A DNA stretch of 64,000 bases from Marivirga aurantiaca (GCF_016679925.1 NZ_JAEQBW010000002.1:496001-560000); one strand, 5' to 3'; counted from the stretch's first letter, positions 9,999 through 19,381 are shown. The notes: generated by a model not told the origin, from the letters alone. Program-made: numbers and translations.

Positions 9999-10780
9999 TG
10001 AAAAAACCACTAATACTTGTCAGTAATGATGACGGAATAACCAGTTTAGGGATTCGTCATTTGGTAGAAACCATGAAACAGCTTGGAGAAGTGATAGTAG
10101 TGGCTCCTGATAGTCCACAATCTGGTATGGGGCATGCTATTACCATCGGAAACACCTTACGATTGGATCAAACAGATATATACGGGCCGGAGGTAAAAGC
10201 TTATAAATGTTCCGGTACCCCGGCAGATTGTGTCAAATTGGCCAAACACCACATACTAAAGGACAATAAGCCGGATTTGATTGTGAGTGGCATTAATCAT
10301 GGAAGTAATACATCTATCAGTGTATTATATTCTGGTACTATGTCAGCGGCCATTGAGGGGGCTATTGAAGGCACTCCCTCTATTGGTTTTTCTTTGTGTG
10401 ATTATGGCCATGATGCAGATTTTTCACATACTTTACATTATGTGAAAGCAATTGCTGCACAGGTATTGAAAACAGGTTTACCCAAACACACCACACTTAA
10501 CGTAAACTTCCCGCCAAAGAGAAATGAACCACTGAAAGGTGTAAAAATTTGTAGGCAGGCTCATGCCAGATGGCAGGAAGAATTTGATCAGCGCTTCGAC
10601 CCCAATGGCAGAAGGTATTTTTGGTTGGCTGGGAATTTTGTGAATTTCGACAAAGGGGAGGACAATGATGAGTGGGCTATAGCTAATAATTATGTTTCTG
10701 TAGTACCATGCCAATTTGATTTAACGGCTCACCACACTATCAGTATCCTGAATGATGAGTGGGAAATCGAAATAGAATAG
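9998..10780 (+). CDS. surE: 5'/3'-nucleotidase SurE
   Basis: 260-residue phosphatase of nucleoside monophosphates, a stationary-phase survival protein. The metal-binding SNDDGI motif is at residues 8-13 and VVAPDSPQSGMGHAIT follows as in the family; SGINHGSN supplies the third metal-site Asn. Its start codon overlaps the stop of the preceding gene (TAATG), a sign of translational coupling. Confidence 0.95.
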   Translation: MKKPLILVSNDDGITSLGIRHLVETMKQLGEVIVVAPDSPQSGMGHAITIGNTLRLDQTDIYGPEVKAYKCSGTPADCVKLAKHHILKDNKPDLIVSGINHGSNTSISVLYSGTMSAAIEGAIEGTPSIGFSLCDYGHDADFSHTLHYVKAIAAQVLKTGLPKHTTLNVNFPPKRNEPLKGVKICRQAHARWQEEFDQRFDPNGRRYFWLAGNFVNFDKGEDNDEWAIANNYVSVVPCQFDLTAHHTISILNDEWEIEIE

Positions 10781-10809
10781 ATTTTTTATTAATAAATAAC
10801 CTAATCAGT

Positions 10810-11013
10810 ATGGCTAAAAAGAAAGAAATTGGTTATGAAGAGGCATTGAAGTCACTTGAGTCATTGCTGGACGATATAGAAAACAAGGATATCCCTATTG
10901 ATGAATTATCTAAAATGGTAGATGAGTCAATGGAGCTACTGAAGATATGCAAAGCTAAACTTCGAGGAGCAGAAGGGAAAATTGAGCATGCCTTTCAGGA
11001 ACTGGATAAATAA
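10810..11013 (+). CDS. xseB: Exodeoxyribonuclease VII small subunit
   Basis: 67-residue protein, the usual length for XseB, which binds XseA to form exonuclease VII (degrades single-stranded DNA). Family pattern: GYEEALKSLESLLDDIENKDIPIDEL in the first half, then a helical MELLKICKAKL segment. The frame runs back to 10759 inside surE; the ATG at 10810 fits the family length. No xseA is seen in the window. It lies 29 bases after surE. Confidence 0.9.
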   Translation: MAKKKEIGYEEALKSLESLLDDIENKDIPIDELSKMVDESMELLKICKAKLRGAEGKIEHAFQELDK

Positions 11014-11095
11014 TAGTTCAGCTTGCTTTAAAGCAATACTCACCTTTTACTTTACAGGAAATTGAAAAATTTGTCTGTAATTTCAACAACTATTT

Positions 11096-12121
11096 ATGGT
11101 GGACATAAAAAAAGCACAGTCATTAAAACCTTTCAACACATTTGGATTTGATTTATCTGCCAAATATCTGGTAGAGCTTCGTTCTGTAGCAGACTTTCTG
11201 GAATTGCGTTCTACCTGGCAATGGAAAGACCAGCCTCATTTAATCATAGGGGGGGGGAGTAATATCTTACTTCGTCATCATTTCGAGGGCCTGGTTGTGA
11301 TAAATCGTATGCAGGGGCTTGAAATAATTGAAAAACAGGAGGACTTTGTTCTTGTAAAAGCTGGGGCAGGGATGAACTGGCATGAATTTGTGTTGTTCAG
11401 CATTGAACAAAATCTGGGAGGTCTTGAGAATCTTTCGTTGATACCGGGCACGGTAGGAGCTGCCCCCATGCAAAATATTGGAGCGTATGGCGTAGAGATA
11501 AAAGAGACTTTTCATTCATTGGAGGCCGTTAATTTAAATACTGGTGAGCTGGAGATTTTTGATACACATGCATGTCAGTTTGGCTATAGAGATAGCGTAT
11601 TCAAGGCTGAATTAAAGGATCAATATCTGATTACTTCTGTAACATTCAAATTGGTACCAGCTGAGAAACACAGGTTGTCGCTGGAATATGGAGTGATAAG
11701 ACAAGTGCTGGAAGAGAAAAATATTATTTCTCCCCGGATTAAGGATGTAAGCGATGCCGTAATCAGTATCCGCCAATCTAAATTACCGGATCCCGGGAAA
11801 ATAGGGAACTCGGGTAGTTTCTTTAAGAACCCTACTGTGTCGAAAGAAAAATATGAGCAATTGAAAGCTGAATATCCTGAAATACCGGGATATGTACTTG
11901 ATGCTGATACGGTGAAATTAGCAGCAGGCTGGCTAATTGAAAAGGCTGGGTGGAAAGGGTATAAAGAGAATGGTGTTGGGGTTCATGAAAAACAGGCTCT
12001 TGTATTGGTTAATCATGGAGAGGGGAGTGGAAAGGCTATTGAAATACTGGCAAAAAAAATTCAGGATTCAGTGCTTGATCAATTTGGAGTGGCACTGAAC
12101 CCTGAAGTGAATTTTATTTAG
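11096..12121 (+). CDS. murB: UDP-N-acetylenolpyruvoylglucosamine reductase
   Basis: 341-residue flavoenzyme that reduces UDP-GlcNAc-enolpyruvate to UDP-MurNAc with NADPH. It has the FAD-binding GGGSNILL motif near residue 52, SLIPGTVGAAPMQNIGAYG, and the catalytic-serine segment GNSGSFFKNP. Length and the absence of the shorter type II insertion suggest the E. coli-like type I form. Its 3' end overlaps the convergent lipoprotein gene by 8 bases. Confidence 0.95.
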   Translation: MVDIKKAQSLKPFNTFGFDLSAKYLVELRSVADFLELRSTWQWKDQPHLIIGGGSNILLRHHFEGLVVINRMQGLEIIEKQEDFVLVKAGAGMNWHEFVLFSIEQNLGGLENLSLIPGTVGAAPMQNIGAYGVEIKETFHSLEAVNLNTGELEIFDTHACQFGYRDSVFKAELKDQYLITSVTFKLVPAEKHRLSLEYGVIRQVLEEKNIISPRIKDVSDAVISIRQSKLPDPGKIGNSGSFFKNPTVSKEKYEQLKAEYPEIPGYVLDADTVKLAAGWLIEKAGWKGYKENGVGVHEKQALVLVNHGEGSGKAIEILAKKIQDSVLDQFGVALNPEVNFI

Positions 12122-12626
12122 TTAAGAATAGGGTAACGTTGGCCATAAAAGTTTCATCTGTGCCATCAAAATTAATATCTGTTTCTTGGGAATCGGAAGA
12201 AACTATAGTCAATGAGGAATTACTGATTGATTTGATTTCGTAAATATATTCAACTTGATCCTGATCTATAGTAGTTAACTCTGTTAGATCTGCATTTACT
12301 TCATAAGTCCCGGATTCATCACTATCTCCCGCAGGAGTTGTAGTTTGGTAGGTATTATCAGCTTTAAATTCAATTTTATACCCTTCTAAATCAGGCTTAT
12401 ATAGAGCTTCAAAAATTTCATAATAAATATCTGCTTGAGCTGAAGGGATTCCAATACTACTATAATAAGTAGCTAAATCCTGATTGTTTACAAGTATTTC
12501 CAGTTCAAGATCATTGTATGTCCAAACGCCAACAATATCAGTTTGATTGGTGGTTTCATCATCCTTGCAAGACTGGAATAGTACTGTACCAATCATTAAA
12601 ATCGTTATTAGTCTAAATTTCTTCAT
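12114..12626 (-). CDS. Small lipocalin-like lipoprotein
   Basis: 170 residues. Signal peptide with lipobox: MKKFRLITILMIGTVLFQSCKDD, lipid attachment expected at Cys20. The mature part opens with VGVWTYNDLELE and looks like a small beta-barrel of the lipocalin-like type seen in many Bacteroidota lipoproteins. Function unknown. It shares layout and opening (IVGVWTY versus IIGAWTVEE) with the next gene on the same strand, which suggests a tandem duplication with strong divergence. Confidence 0.7.
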   Translation of the reverse strand: MKKFRLITILMIGTVLFQSCKDDETTNQTDIVGVWTYNDLELEILVNNQDLATYYSSIGIPSAQADIYYEIFEALYKPDLEGYKIEFKADNTYQTTTPAGDSDESGTYEVNADLTELTTIDQDQVEYIYEIKSISNSSLTIVSSDSQETDINFDGTDETFMANVTLFLTK

Positions 12627-12818
12627 GTATTTGATTTGTTATTTTATATAATTAATAAAAATAGGGGTTTCTTTTTTTACAATTAGTCTCATTAAAAGGT
12701 ATTTTTCTTTATTTCGATAATACGCCTTGCTTTCCCGATGAATTCAATTTGTCTATACGGTCTATATGAGTATTAAAGAATTTAAATGAAAAGGGAGGTC
12801 TGTCTTTTGAGGTGAATT

Positions 12819-13346
12819 TTATCTAATGAGCTTTAAATCGAAATCAATTATTATTCTGTCATTCGATCCTGTCAATTCAATATCAATAGGCAAGGATTCT
12901 ATAGGTAAAGTATATATGCCATTTAGAACCAATTGATTGGTAGCCAAGGAAGCAATTTCTAAAGCTACTTCAGTATCATCTTCAAAAATCAGTGTAAGCA
13001 TTGATGCATCTGAATTAATGGCCCAGTTACCTGGTTCAGGAGTGCCGTTTGGCTGGGTAACTTCAAAGGAATTATTTTCATTGAATTCCACTACTGAATT
13101 AACCACTAAGGCTTCAAGAAATGCCTCAAATGTGGCCTCAAAAATAAAAGCTTCCTGTTCCGATCCTCCACTAATAACATACAAGTCAATAATATCGATT
13201 CCATTAAGGGTAGCAGTATAGTCCATTTCCTCGACTGTCCAGGCGCCAATAATCGAGACTTCTTCCACACTGTCTTTATCCTTGTTACATGAAAACAGTA
13301 CGGTTGCCATTAGGGCCAGGAAAAGAATGGATTGTAGGTTTTTCAT
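12819..13346 (-). CDS. Small lipocalin-like lipoprotein, paralogue of the neighbour
   Basis: 175 residues from the ATG at 13346 (the longer frame to 13382 would put 12 polar residues ahead of the signal peptide). Signal peptide and lipobox: MKNLQSILFLALMATVLFSCNKD. After IIGAWTVEEMDY the protein is acidic and beta-rich, like its neighbour. Function unknown. The gap of about 190 bases to the neighbour holds no visible terminator. Confidence 0.68.
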   Translation of the reverse strand: MKNLQSILFLALMATVLFSCNKDKDSVEEVSIIGAWTVEEMDYTATLNGIDIIDLYVISGGSEQEAFIFEATFEAFLEALVVNSVVEFNENNSFEVTQPNGTPEPGNWAINSDASMLTLIFEDDTEVALEIASLATNQLVLNGIYTLPIESLPIDIELTGSNDRIIIDFDLKLIR

Positions 13347-13378
13347 AAAATTGATTTTTGTAAAAGTAAAGAATTTAA

Positions 13379-13861
13379 TCATATCATATGTGTTACATTT
13401 TCTAAATTGCCTTCATATTTTTCAACTTCAACCCCAAATTTTTGAAGAAAATCCAAGCCTTCATCTGCATCCAACCCCTTATATTCAGCATAAGAATTTA
13501 AGTAGATTACTTTTTTTATTCCCATACTAAAGATAATACGTGCACAGGACAGACAAGGAGACAAAGTTACGTATAAGGTAGAATTTTCAACCGAAGCTTT
13601 ATTTTTTACTGCATACATAATGGCATTTTGCTCGGCATGAATGGCAAGCATACAACTGCCTTTGGAATCACTTCCACATCCGGTACCGGGAAATTCCTCG
13701 TCACAATTATGAGTGCCGGCAGGAGGGCCATTATAACCGATAGAAATGATTCTCGTATCTTTTGTAAGAACAGCCCCAACATGACGTTTTATACAATGTG
13801 AGCGTTTGGCTAAATTTACTGCCAATTCCATGAAAATATCTTCAAATTGTGGTTTTTGCAT
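13379..13861 (-). CDS. Deoxycytidylate deaminase family protein (ComEB-like)
   Basis: 160 residues from the ATG at 13861 (a TTG two codons upstream is possible). Zinc-dependent cytidine/deoxycytidylate deaminase fold: HAEQNAI carries the zinc-binding His and catalytic Glu, and LSPCLSCA carries the two zinc-binding Cys. Two extra Cys in the CDEEFPGTGCG segment match the dCMP deaminase group. Likely converts dCMP to dUMP for thymidylate synthesis. The lipoprotein gene downstream begins 32 bases further on, so they may share a transcript. Confidence 0.88.
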   Translation of the reverse strand: MQKPQFEDIFMELAVNLAKRSHCIKRHVGAVLTKDTRIISIGYNGPPAGTHNCDEEFPGTGCGSDSKGSCMLAIHAEQNAIMYAVKNKASVENSTLYVTLSPCLSCARIIFSMGIKKVIYLNSYAEYKGLDADEGLDFLQKFGVEVEKYEGNLENVTHMI

Positions 13862-13941
13862 AAACAAATATAAAGCTTACTTAGTAGGAAGAAATGAAAA
13901 ATTGTAAATTGCTTTTAAAATTTAAATAAATCATATTAACC

Positions 13942-14487
13942 ATGAAAAAAATATTAAGAACTACACTTCTTATATGCTTGTTAGGTGCTCTTTCTGGCCT
14001 TGAAGCTGTTGCGCAAGATGCTTTGAAGCAAAAACCCAGTCCTCTGGGATTAGTTACTTATAAGTATGAAGATGCTTATATAAAAGTAACTTATAGCCGT
14101 CCACATTTAAGAGGCAGGGAAGCTTTTAGCGAAGATGCTGATTTGGCCCCACTTGGAGAAATTTGGAGAACAGGTGCCAATGAAGCGACTGAAATCACTT
14201 TGACAAAAGATGTGAAATTGGCAGGCAATGAAGTGCCGGCAGGAACTTATTCAATCTTTACTATTCCCAATAAAGAGACCTGGACTATCATTTTGAATAA
14301 AGATTTAGGACAATGGGGAGCATATAAATATGATGTGGAAAAGGATTTGATACGTTTCGAAGTGCCTGTTACTGAAGCTAAAGAGACTTATGAGCCATTT
14401 ACTATCATGTTTGATCAAACCAGTGGAGATGTAAGCATGCAGATGGTTTGGGACAAGACTTTGGTAAGTATTCCAATTGAATTTTAG
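13942..14487 (+). CDS. DUF2911 family secreted protein
   Basis: 181 residues. Signal peptide MKKILRTTLLICLLGALSGLEAVAQ, then the DUF2911 pattern: KVTYSRPHLRGREAF, GEIWRTGANEATEI, AGTYSIFTIPN and WGAYKYD. The family is found widely in Bacteroidota and its function is unknown to me. Divergent from the deaminase gene. A hairpin 138 bases downstream may end its transcript. Confidence 0.88.
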   Translation: MKKILRTTLLICLLGALSGLEAVAQDALKQKPSPLGLVTYKYEDAYIKVTYSRPHLRGREAFSEDADLAPLGEIWRTGANEATEITLTKDVKLAGNEVPAGTYSIFTIPNKETWTIILNKDLGQWGAYKYDVEKDLIRFEVPVTEAKETYEPFTIMFDQTSGDVSMQMVWDKTLVSIPIEF

Positions 14488-14537
14488 TTTGTCTGCCATT
14501 TGAATAAAGTCTGAAAATGGATTTCACGAAAAATGCT

Positions 14538-14561
14538 GTTTGTTGCTGAAAATCAACAAAC
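14538..14561 (+). repeat. Perfect 8-bp hairpin
   Basis: GTTTGTTG at 14538-14545 pairs with CAACAAAC at 14554-14561 around an 8-base loop. No T run follows; role unknown, possibly part of the 3' end processing of the DUF2911 transcript. Confidence 0.4.
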
Positions 14562-14624
14562 CACAGCTGCTTCTCGTGTAATTGCCTCATAGGCTCTATG
14601 TATATAATATGTTACTAAAACATG

Positions 14625-14645
14625 AAAGCCTCTCATTGAGGCTTT
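14625..14645 (+). terminator. Hairpin terminator after the DUF2911 gene
   Basis: AAAGCCTC and GAGGCTTT form an 8-bp stem with loop TCATT, followed by TCTGGTTTTT. The T run is interrupted, so termination may be partial, with some read-through into mscL 38 bases on. Confidence 0.6.
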
Positions 14646-14682
14646 TCTGGTTTTTAAGCGTCTAATTTTTAATTGGATATTT

Positions 14683-15123
14683 ATGAACATACTTAAAGAA
14701 TTTAAGGAGTTTGCCATTAAAGGGAACGTCTTTGACATGGCCATAGGCATTATCATTGGCACGGCATTTAGCAAAGTTGTTACTTCTCTGGTCAATGATC
14801 TTGTAATGCCTTTGTTAAGCCTTTTTGTTGGTAAAATCAACTTTCAGAATTTGGCTTATATCATTCGCGAGGAAGTGAAAGATGGCCAGGGAAATGTAGT
14901 TCAAGAGATGATTTCATTGAAATACGGCAGTTTTATCCAGGCTGGAATTGACTTTCTGGTAATTGCCATTGCTATCTTTGCTGTTGTTCGTTTGTTCAAT
15001 CACCTGAGAAGGAAAGCAAACAATGAAGAGGATACTACTGTACCTACACCGAAAAACATTGAACTATTGGCAGAGATCAGGGACTTGCTGAAAGAGAATT
15101 CAAGTGGTTGCCCCAAAAAATAA
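14683..15123 (+). CDS. mscL: Large-conductance mechanosensitive channel
   Basis: 146 residues. Inner-membrane channel that opens under osmotic downshock. Family pattern is clear: MNILKEFKEFAIKGNVFDMA, then TM1 (GIIIGTAFSKVVTSLVNDLVMP), a periplasmic loop, TM2 (FLVIAIAIFAVVRL), and the cytoplasmic C-terminal helix (ELLAEIRDLLKE). Confidence 0.97.
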   Translation: MNILKEFKEFAIKGNVFDMAIGIIIGTAFSKVVTSLVNDLVMPLLSLFVGKINFQNLAYIIREEVKDGQGNVVQEMISLKYGSFIQAGIDFLVIAIAIFAVVRLFNHLRRKANNEEDTTVPTPKNIELLAEIRDLLKENSSGCPKK

Positions 15124-15256
15124 TAGATAGGTGTTTACATACATCCTTAAAAGAATCTGTCCATTCTTGAATGAAAAAGATATTAAATAATTCAAATGGA
15201 CTTTTTGAGACATTAAAAATCTGTTATCTTCAATCTATTATCTAAAATCAGGTAAA

Positions 15257-15583
15257 ATGGCAGAAAGAAAATATAAAAGTTTTAAAGAATTTTATCCTTA
15301 CTATTTAACAGAGCATCAGCACCCGACTTCAAGGAAGCTTCATTTTATTGGCACAGCTTTATTGTTACTTATTCTAATTTGGGCATTAATTACTCAAACT
15401 TACTTGGGATTATGGCTGATACCTGTAGTGGGATATGGATTTGCATGGGTAGGGCATTTTTTCTTTGAAAAGAATAAACCCGCAACCTTCCAATATCCAT
15501 TGTGGAGCCTGGCCTCTGATTTTAAGCTGTTTTTCGATATTATTCTTGGAAAGCAGTCTTTAAATCCCTCCGGGAGAAGTTAG
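15257..15583 (+). CDS. Mpo1-like / DUF962 membrane protein
   Basis: 108 residues. Opens with FKEFYPYYLTEHQHPTSRKLHFIGT, the DUF962 signature with HxxxxxxxxHxxG histidines; two membrane segments follow (LLLLILIWALITQ, YLGLWLIPVVGYGFAWVGHFFFE), and it ends WSLASDFKLFFDIILG. Yeast Mpo1 of this family is a dioxygenase in fatty acid alpha-oxidation; whether the bacterial form does this is not known. Single gene, convergent with the helicase gene across a terminator. Confidence 0.88.
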   Translation: MAERKYKSFKEFYPYYLTEHQHPTSRKLHFIGTALLLLILIWALITQTYLGLWLIPVVGYGFAWVGHFFFEKNKPATFQYPLWSLASDFKLFFDIILGKQSLNPSGRS

Positions 15584-15599
15584 CAGTTAGGCATAAAAA

Positions 15600-15625
15600 A
15601 AAGCCGGACACTGCTGACCGGCTTT
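15600..15625 (-). terminator. Rho-independent terminator of the helicase gene
   Basis: AAAGCCGG at 15600-15607 and CCGGCTTT at 15618-15625 pair perfectly around a 10-base loop. On the minus strand the stem is followed by a run of Ts (the A run at 15594-15599), so it ends the helicase transcript; it may also slow transcripts from the plus strand. Confidence 0.85.
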
Positions 15626-15643
15626 CAATTGATTAATATATTC

Positions 15644-17431
15644 TTACTTCCTTCTTCCGCCTGAACTTGCTTTTACGCGAGGTCGACTTCCTGAAGGTTT
15701 TTTGTTGTCACCAAATCTTCCTTTGAAACCACTTCCGCTACCGCTTTTAGATCTCGGGCTATCGCTTCTTCTTCTATCGCTTCTGTCACTTTTTCTTTCT
15801 CCGCCACCTGATTTTTGCTCAGCTGATACTTTACGACCGTCAAACTCACTGCCATTTAAGGCATCCATTACAGTTTTTTCGTGTTTAGCCTCTACTTCTA
15901 AGAAACTAAAGTTTCTTTGGATATCAATCTTACCGAATTCAATTCCGTTAGGGATAGAGGATAATCCGTTCATGAACCCTAAAAGGGTACCTGAATTTAA
16001 ATTATCTTTTTCACCTATGTTTAAGAATAAAGTAGCATAGTTGCCGCTTTTTCTTCCACCACGTTCGCCTCTTTCTCCTCTATCATTATCTCTACCACCA
16101 CGTTCGTTGGTATTCAAATCATTGGAGTTTTTATAGTAAGCCAGGAATTTGTTGAATTCCATAGAAACGAATTTTTTAATTAATTCTTCTCTGCTTAAGT
16201 CTTCAAATTGAACCAGAATATTATCCATCAGTGGCTGAATTTGTTTTTCATCCACTTCAGTAGCTTTAACGTTTTCTATGAAAGAAAACAATTGCTTTTC
16301 TACAACAGCTTCACCAGCAGGAACCTCACTTTTAGTAAAAGGCTTACCGATAATTTTTTCTAACTGACGGATTTTACCAGAATCTTTAGGTCCAACTATG
16401 GCAATTGAAATACCTTCTTTTCCTGCTCTACCAGTTCTTCCGCTTCTGTGAACGTAAGTTTCCAATTCATCAGGAATGTTATAGTTGATTACGTGCGTGA
16501 TATCAGTTACATCCAAACCTCTGGCGGCAACATCAGTAGCTACCAACATTTGTAAATGTCTTTTTCTGTAACGACCCATTACGGCATCTCTTTGCGCTTG
16601 TGATAAATCACCATGCAAACAATCTGCATTGTAACCATCAGAAGCCAAAGCATCAGATATTTCCTGTGTTTCCCTTCTGGTTCTACAGAAAATGATAGCA
16701 TAAATATTAGGGTTCATGTCAGCAATACGCTTCAATGCCAGGTATTTATCCCTACCATTCACAACATAATAGAAATGTTGTACTTTCTCTGCACCCTGAT
16801 TTCTTTTACCGGAAGATATTTCTTCAGGCGAATTCATATAGTCATTAGAGATTCGCAATACTTCCCTGGACATAGTAGCCGAGAAAAGTAAAGTCTGTCT
16901 GCTTTCAGGTGTATGGGATAAGATAAAATCCAAATCATCCTTAAAGCCCATATTAAGCATTTCATCAGCCTCATCCAATACCACCCACTGGATATCTTCT
17001 AATTTTAATTTCTTACGATTGATTAAATCCACAACTCTACCGGGAGTACCCACTACAATCTGAGCTCCTTTATTCAAGGATTTGATTTGTGCCTCGATAC
17101 TTGATCCACCATATACTGGCAATACGTCCAGTTTTTTGGTGTATTTAGTGAAAGCATCAAAATCTTTGGCAATTTGGATAGCCAATTCACGAGTAGGACA
17201 CAAGATTATCGCTTGTGTTCTTTTAGAGTCAGCGTCAATTTGATTAATTACCGGAAGACCAAAAGCTGCAGTTTTACCTGAACCTGTTTGAGCCAAAGCA
17301 ATTAAATCTTGTTGGGTAGTTAATAAATGTGGTATTGTTTTTTCCTGTATAGGAGTAGGGTTCTCAAAGCCTATTTCTAAAATAGCTTTAAGAATTTCAG
17401 GCTTTAGGCCTAATTCTTCGAATGTTAGCAT
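15644..17431 (-). CDS. DEAD-box ATP-dependent RNA helicase (DeaD/CsdA-like)
   Basis: 595 residues from the ATG at 17431, which gives the family opening MLTFEELGL; the frame extends to 17500, but a -7 box lies just beyond and the extra residues look non-conserved. Helicase motifs in order: Q motif (NPTPIQEKTIP), QTGSGKT, PTRELA, DEAD, SAT, ARGLD and HRSGRTGRAG. After the two RecA domains come a spacer and a DbpA-type RNA-binding domain (YATLFLNIGEKDNLNSGTL), then a basic Gly/Ser/Arg-rich tail. Likely unwinds structured RNA in ribosome assembly or cold adaptation. Monocistronic. Confidence 0.93.
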   Translation of the reverse strand: MLTFEELGLKPEILKAILEIGFENPTPIQEKTIPHLLTTQQDLIALAQTGSGKTAAFGLPVINQIDADSKRTQAIILCPTRELAIQIAKDFDAFTKYTKKLDVLPVYGGSSIEAQIKSLNKGAQIVVGTPGRVVDLINRKKLKLEDIQWVVLDEADEMLNMGFKDDLDFILSHTPESRQTLLFSATMSREVLRISNDYMNSPEEISSGKRNQGAEKVQHFYYVVNGRDKYLALKRIADMNPNIYAIIFCRTRRETQEISDALASDGYNADCLHGDLSQAQRDAVMGRYRKRHLQMLVATDVAARGLDVTDITHVINYNIPDELETYVHRSGRTGRAGKEGISIAIVGPKDSGKIRQLEKIIGKPFTKSEVPAGEAVVEKQLFSFIENVKATEVDEKQIQPLMDNILVQFEDLSREELIKKFVSMEFNKFLAYYKNSNDLNTNERGGRDNDRGERGERGGRKSGNYATLFLNIGEKDNLNSGTLLGFMNGLSSIPNGIEFGKIDIQRNFSFLEVEAKHEKTVMDALNGSEFDGRKVSAEQKSGGGERKSDRSDRRRSDSPRSKSGSGSGFKGRFGDNKKPSGSRPRVKASSGGRRK

Positions 17432-17774
17432 TTGTGTGTTTAAAGAAAATTTAAACCCAAAGCCATATATTCGAACCTTTCGACTAGCCCCGGATTTCAA
17501 TAATGATGCAAAGGTAATAATATTTTTTAGAATATCTATAATTTATCTGAAAAATATCTAAAATATTTTTCAGATTTTATAAATGACTGGTTTATTTTCC
17601 TTTACAGAGTGTACAATGCTTTTGCCGTAGATAAAGTTCAGAGTTGACGGGAAATGATTTTTGTCTATAGAATCCTTATTAAATATATTCCCGTTATTAT
17701 CGTAAGGAAATAGGGTATGGAAACGATGTGTGTTAATTACACTGTTGAATTCATGCCTTTTTAAAATCTACTAT
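17432..17774. other. Divergent gap between helicase and TspO-like genes
   Basis: Holds the helicase promoter and a very AT-rich stretch (17516-17580) with an imperfect palindrome around ATATCTAAAATATTTTTCAG. No gene seen. Confidence 0.5.
17509..17516 (-). promoter_or_regulatory. -7 box of the helicase gene
   Basis: TACCTTTG on the minus strand, a perfect TAnnTTTG, about 78 bases before the ATG at 17431. It supports that start and a 5' leader of roughly 70 bases. No convincing -33 element. Confidence 0.55.
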
Positions 17775-18569
17775 ATGTCACGTCTATTATTACTTTTCTT
17801 AAATACAATCACCTTAATTGCGGTTATTATTGTCAATGGATTGGCGGGTTCCGGACAGATAGGTAATAAATCTGTGGGTGAAGTAAGTCGGGCTTATGAT
17901 ACATTAATTACGCCTTCAGCTTATGCCTTTTCCATTTGGGGATTGATTTATTTGATGCTAACAGCTTTTGTTATTTATCAATGGGTCACTTATTTCAGGA
18001 AGAACAATCAATGGATAATAGATAAAACAGGTTTATATTTCACCATTGCCAATCTTGTCAATATCGGTTGGTTATTTTTATGGCTCAATGAATATATTGG
18101 TTTATCAGTCATAGTAATGTTTATACTTCTAGCCAGCTTACTGACATTAGTATTTAGGCTCGATCTGGAGAAAAAAGATGAACCCGTAAGAATTATATTC
18201 TTTGTATGGTGGCCATTGGCCATTTATATCGGCTGGATAATTATTGCTTCGGTTACCAATGTGGCAGTTTTTTTAGTGTCTATAGGCTGGGAAGGTTTTC
18301 CTTTAACCTCTCAAATATGGACTATTTTCATGGTGTTGGTAGCAATGGGGATTTATCTGTTCATGATCTTTAGCAGAAATTTGCGAGAATCTGCAGTGGT
18401 AGGCATATGGGCACTCATAGCCATTGCAGTAAAACAGTACCCGGTGAATACAGGAATAGCTGTTACTGCTATTGTGGCCACAGTAGTTTTATTGGTGGCA
18501 ACACTATACCATGGGTATAAAAACAGGACTACTGCCCCTCTAATGAAATTAAAGCGAGGCGAGTTTTAA
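17775..18569 (+). CDS. TspO/MBR-related tryptophan-rich membrane protein
   Basis: 264 residues from the ATG at 17775 (a GTG at 17730 is in frame). About seven to eight hydrophobic helices. The pattern TPSAYAFSIWGLIYL near residues 45-60 and repeated W residues resemble the TspO/tryptophan-rich sensory protein group, but the protein is longer than the five-helix TspO. Ligand and role cannot be read from the sequence; porphyrin or lipid binding is known for true TspO and is only a guess here. Single gene. Confidence 0.68.
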   Translation: MSRLLLLFLNTITLIAVIIVNGLAGSGQIGNKSVGEVSRAYDTLITPSAYAFSIWGLIYLMLTAFVIYQWVTYFRKNNQWIIDKTGLYFTIANLVNIGWLFLWLNEYIGLSVIVMFILLASLLTLVFRLDLEKKDEPVRIIFFVWWPLAIYIGWIIIASVTNVAVFLVSIGWEGFPLTSQIWTIFMVLVAMGIYLFMIFSRNLRESAVVGIWALIAIAVKQYPVNTGIAVTAIVATVVLLVATLYHGYKNRTTAPLMKLKRGEF

Positions 18570-18611
18570 TGGTATTGTCCATTATGAGTTTTTCTAAAAT
18601 CAGCATATTCC

Positions 18612-19367
18612 TCAACAAAAATCATTTAAGATTTTAGCTAGCTCATTTGTATGACTGAGCATAGGTAAATGACCACTCTCAATGGTTGCGATATTTTGAG
18701 TATTCATATTTTCAGCCATTTTTTCTTGCATTGAAGTGGGGAATTCCTGGTCGTTCAGTAGTTTAATATATAATTTTTTTACGTTAGGTATTTCAGCCTT
18801 ACATTTTTCTTTAAATAATGCCTTTGATTCCGGAGTGAAATTTTCCATAATGGACTGACATTGCATATCAGTGAGGTCATGGCATAGACCAATTTCAATG
18901 GCCTTTTTGGGCGGTTTGGTTCCAGCAATTTTTAGTATGACTGGCATAATCACTTTTTGAGGAAAAGGTAGGCAAGAGATAAAAGAATTTCCATCGGAGG
19001 GAATAACAGAACTGATCCCTACAAAACCTATTACTCTTTTACCAAAATGTTCGGCTACTTTTAAGCCTACACATCCGCCAACGGAATGTGCTACTATAAC
19101 GAAACTTTCAATATTCCATTGTTCAACCTGCTGAATGACTGCATCTGAATAGTGTTTAAAACTTAATTGTAGATTGACCTTATCTCCTTTTTTTCGGTTT
19201 GGAAAATCTACTGCCAGAGCAGGTAAGTTTAAGAGAGGTATTAATTCATCCCAAATAAAACTACCCAGACCTGCACCATGAATAAGTAATACACCATTTT
19301 TTTTCATATCCTCATACTGTTTCATAAAATGGGAACTATTGAGAAGTAAAGTAATACTTCCAACCAT
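18612..19367 (-). CDS. Alpha/beta hydrolase
   Basis: Up to 251 residues. Oxyanion loop LLIHGAGLGSFIW and nucleophile elbow VAHSVGGCVG (Ser in GxSxG: HSVGG) are plain; the catalytic His is likely in the ESGHLPML segment near the end. The start is uncertain: in-frame ATGs at 19367, 19325 and 19307; the last would put the protein directly at the conserved KKNGVLLIHG and has GAGGAT-like purines just ahead. Substrate unknown (small ester or amide). Stands alone. Confidence 0.82.
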   Translation of the reverse strand: MVGSITLLLNSSHFMKQYEDMKKNGVLLIHGAGLGSFIWDELIPLLNLPALAVDFPNRKKGDKVNLQLSFKHYSDAVIQQVEQWNIESFVIVAHSVGGCVGLKVAEHFGKRVIGFVGISSVIPSDGNSFISCLPFPQKVIMPVILKIAGTKPPKKAIEIGLCHDLTDMQCQSIMENFTPESKALFKEKCKAEIPNVKKLYIKLLNDQEFPTSMQEKMAENMNTQNIATIESGHLPMLSHTNELAKILNDFC

Positions 19368-19381
19368 CTACAATTATTAAT

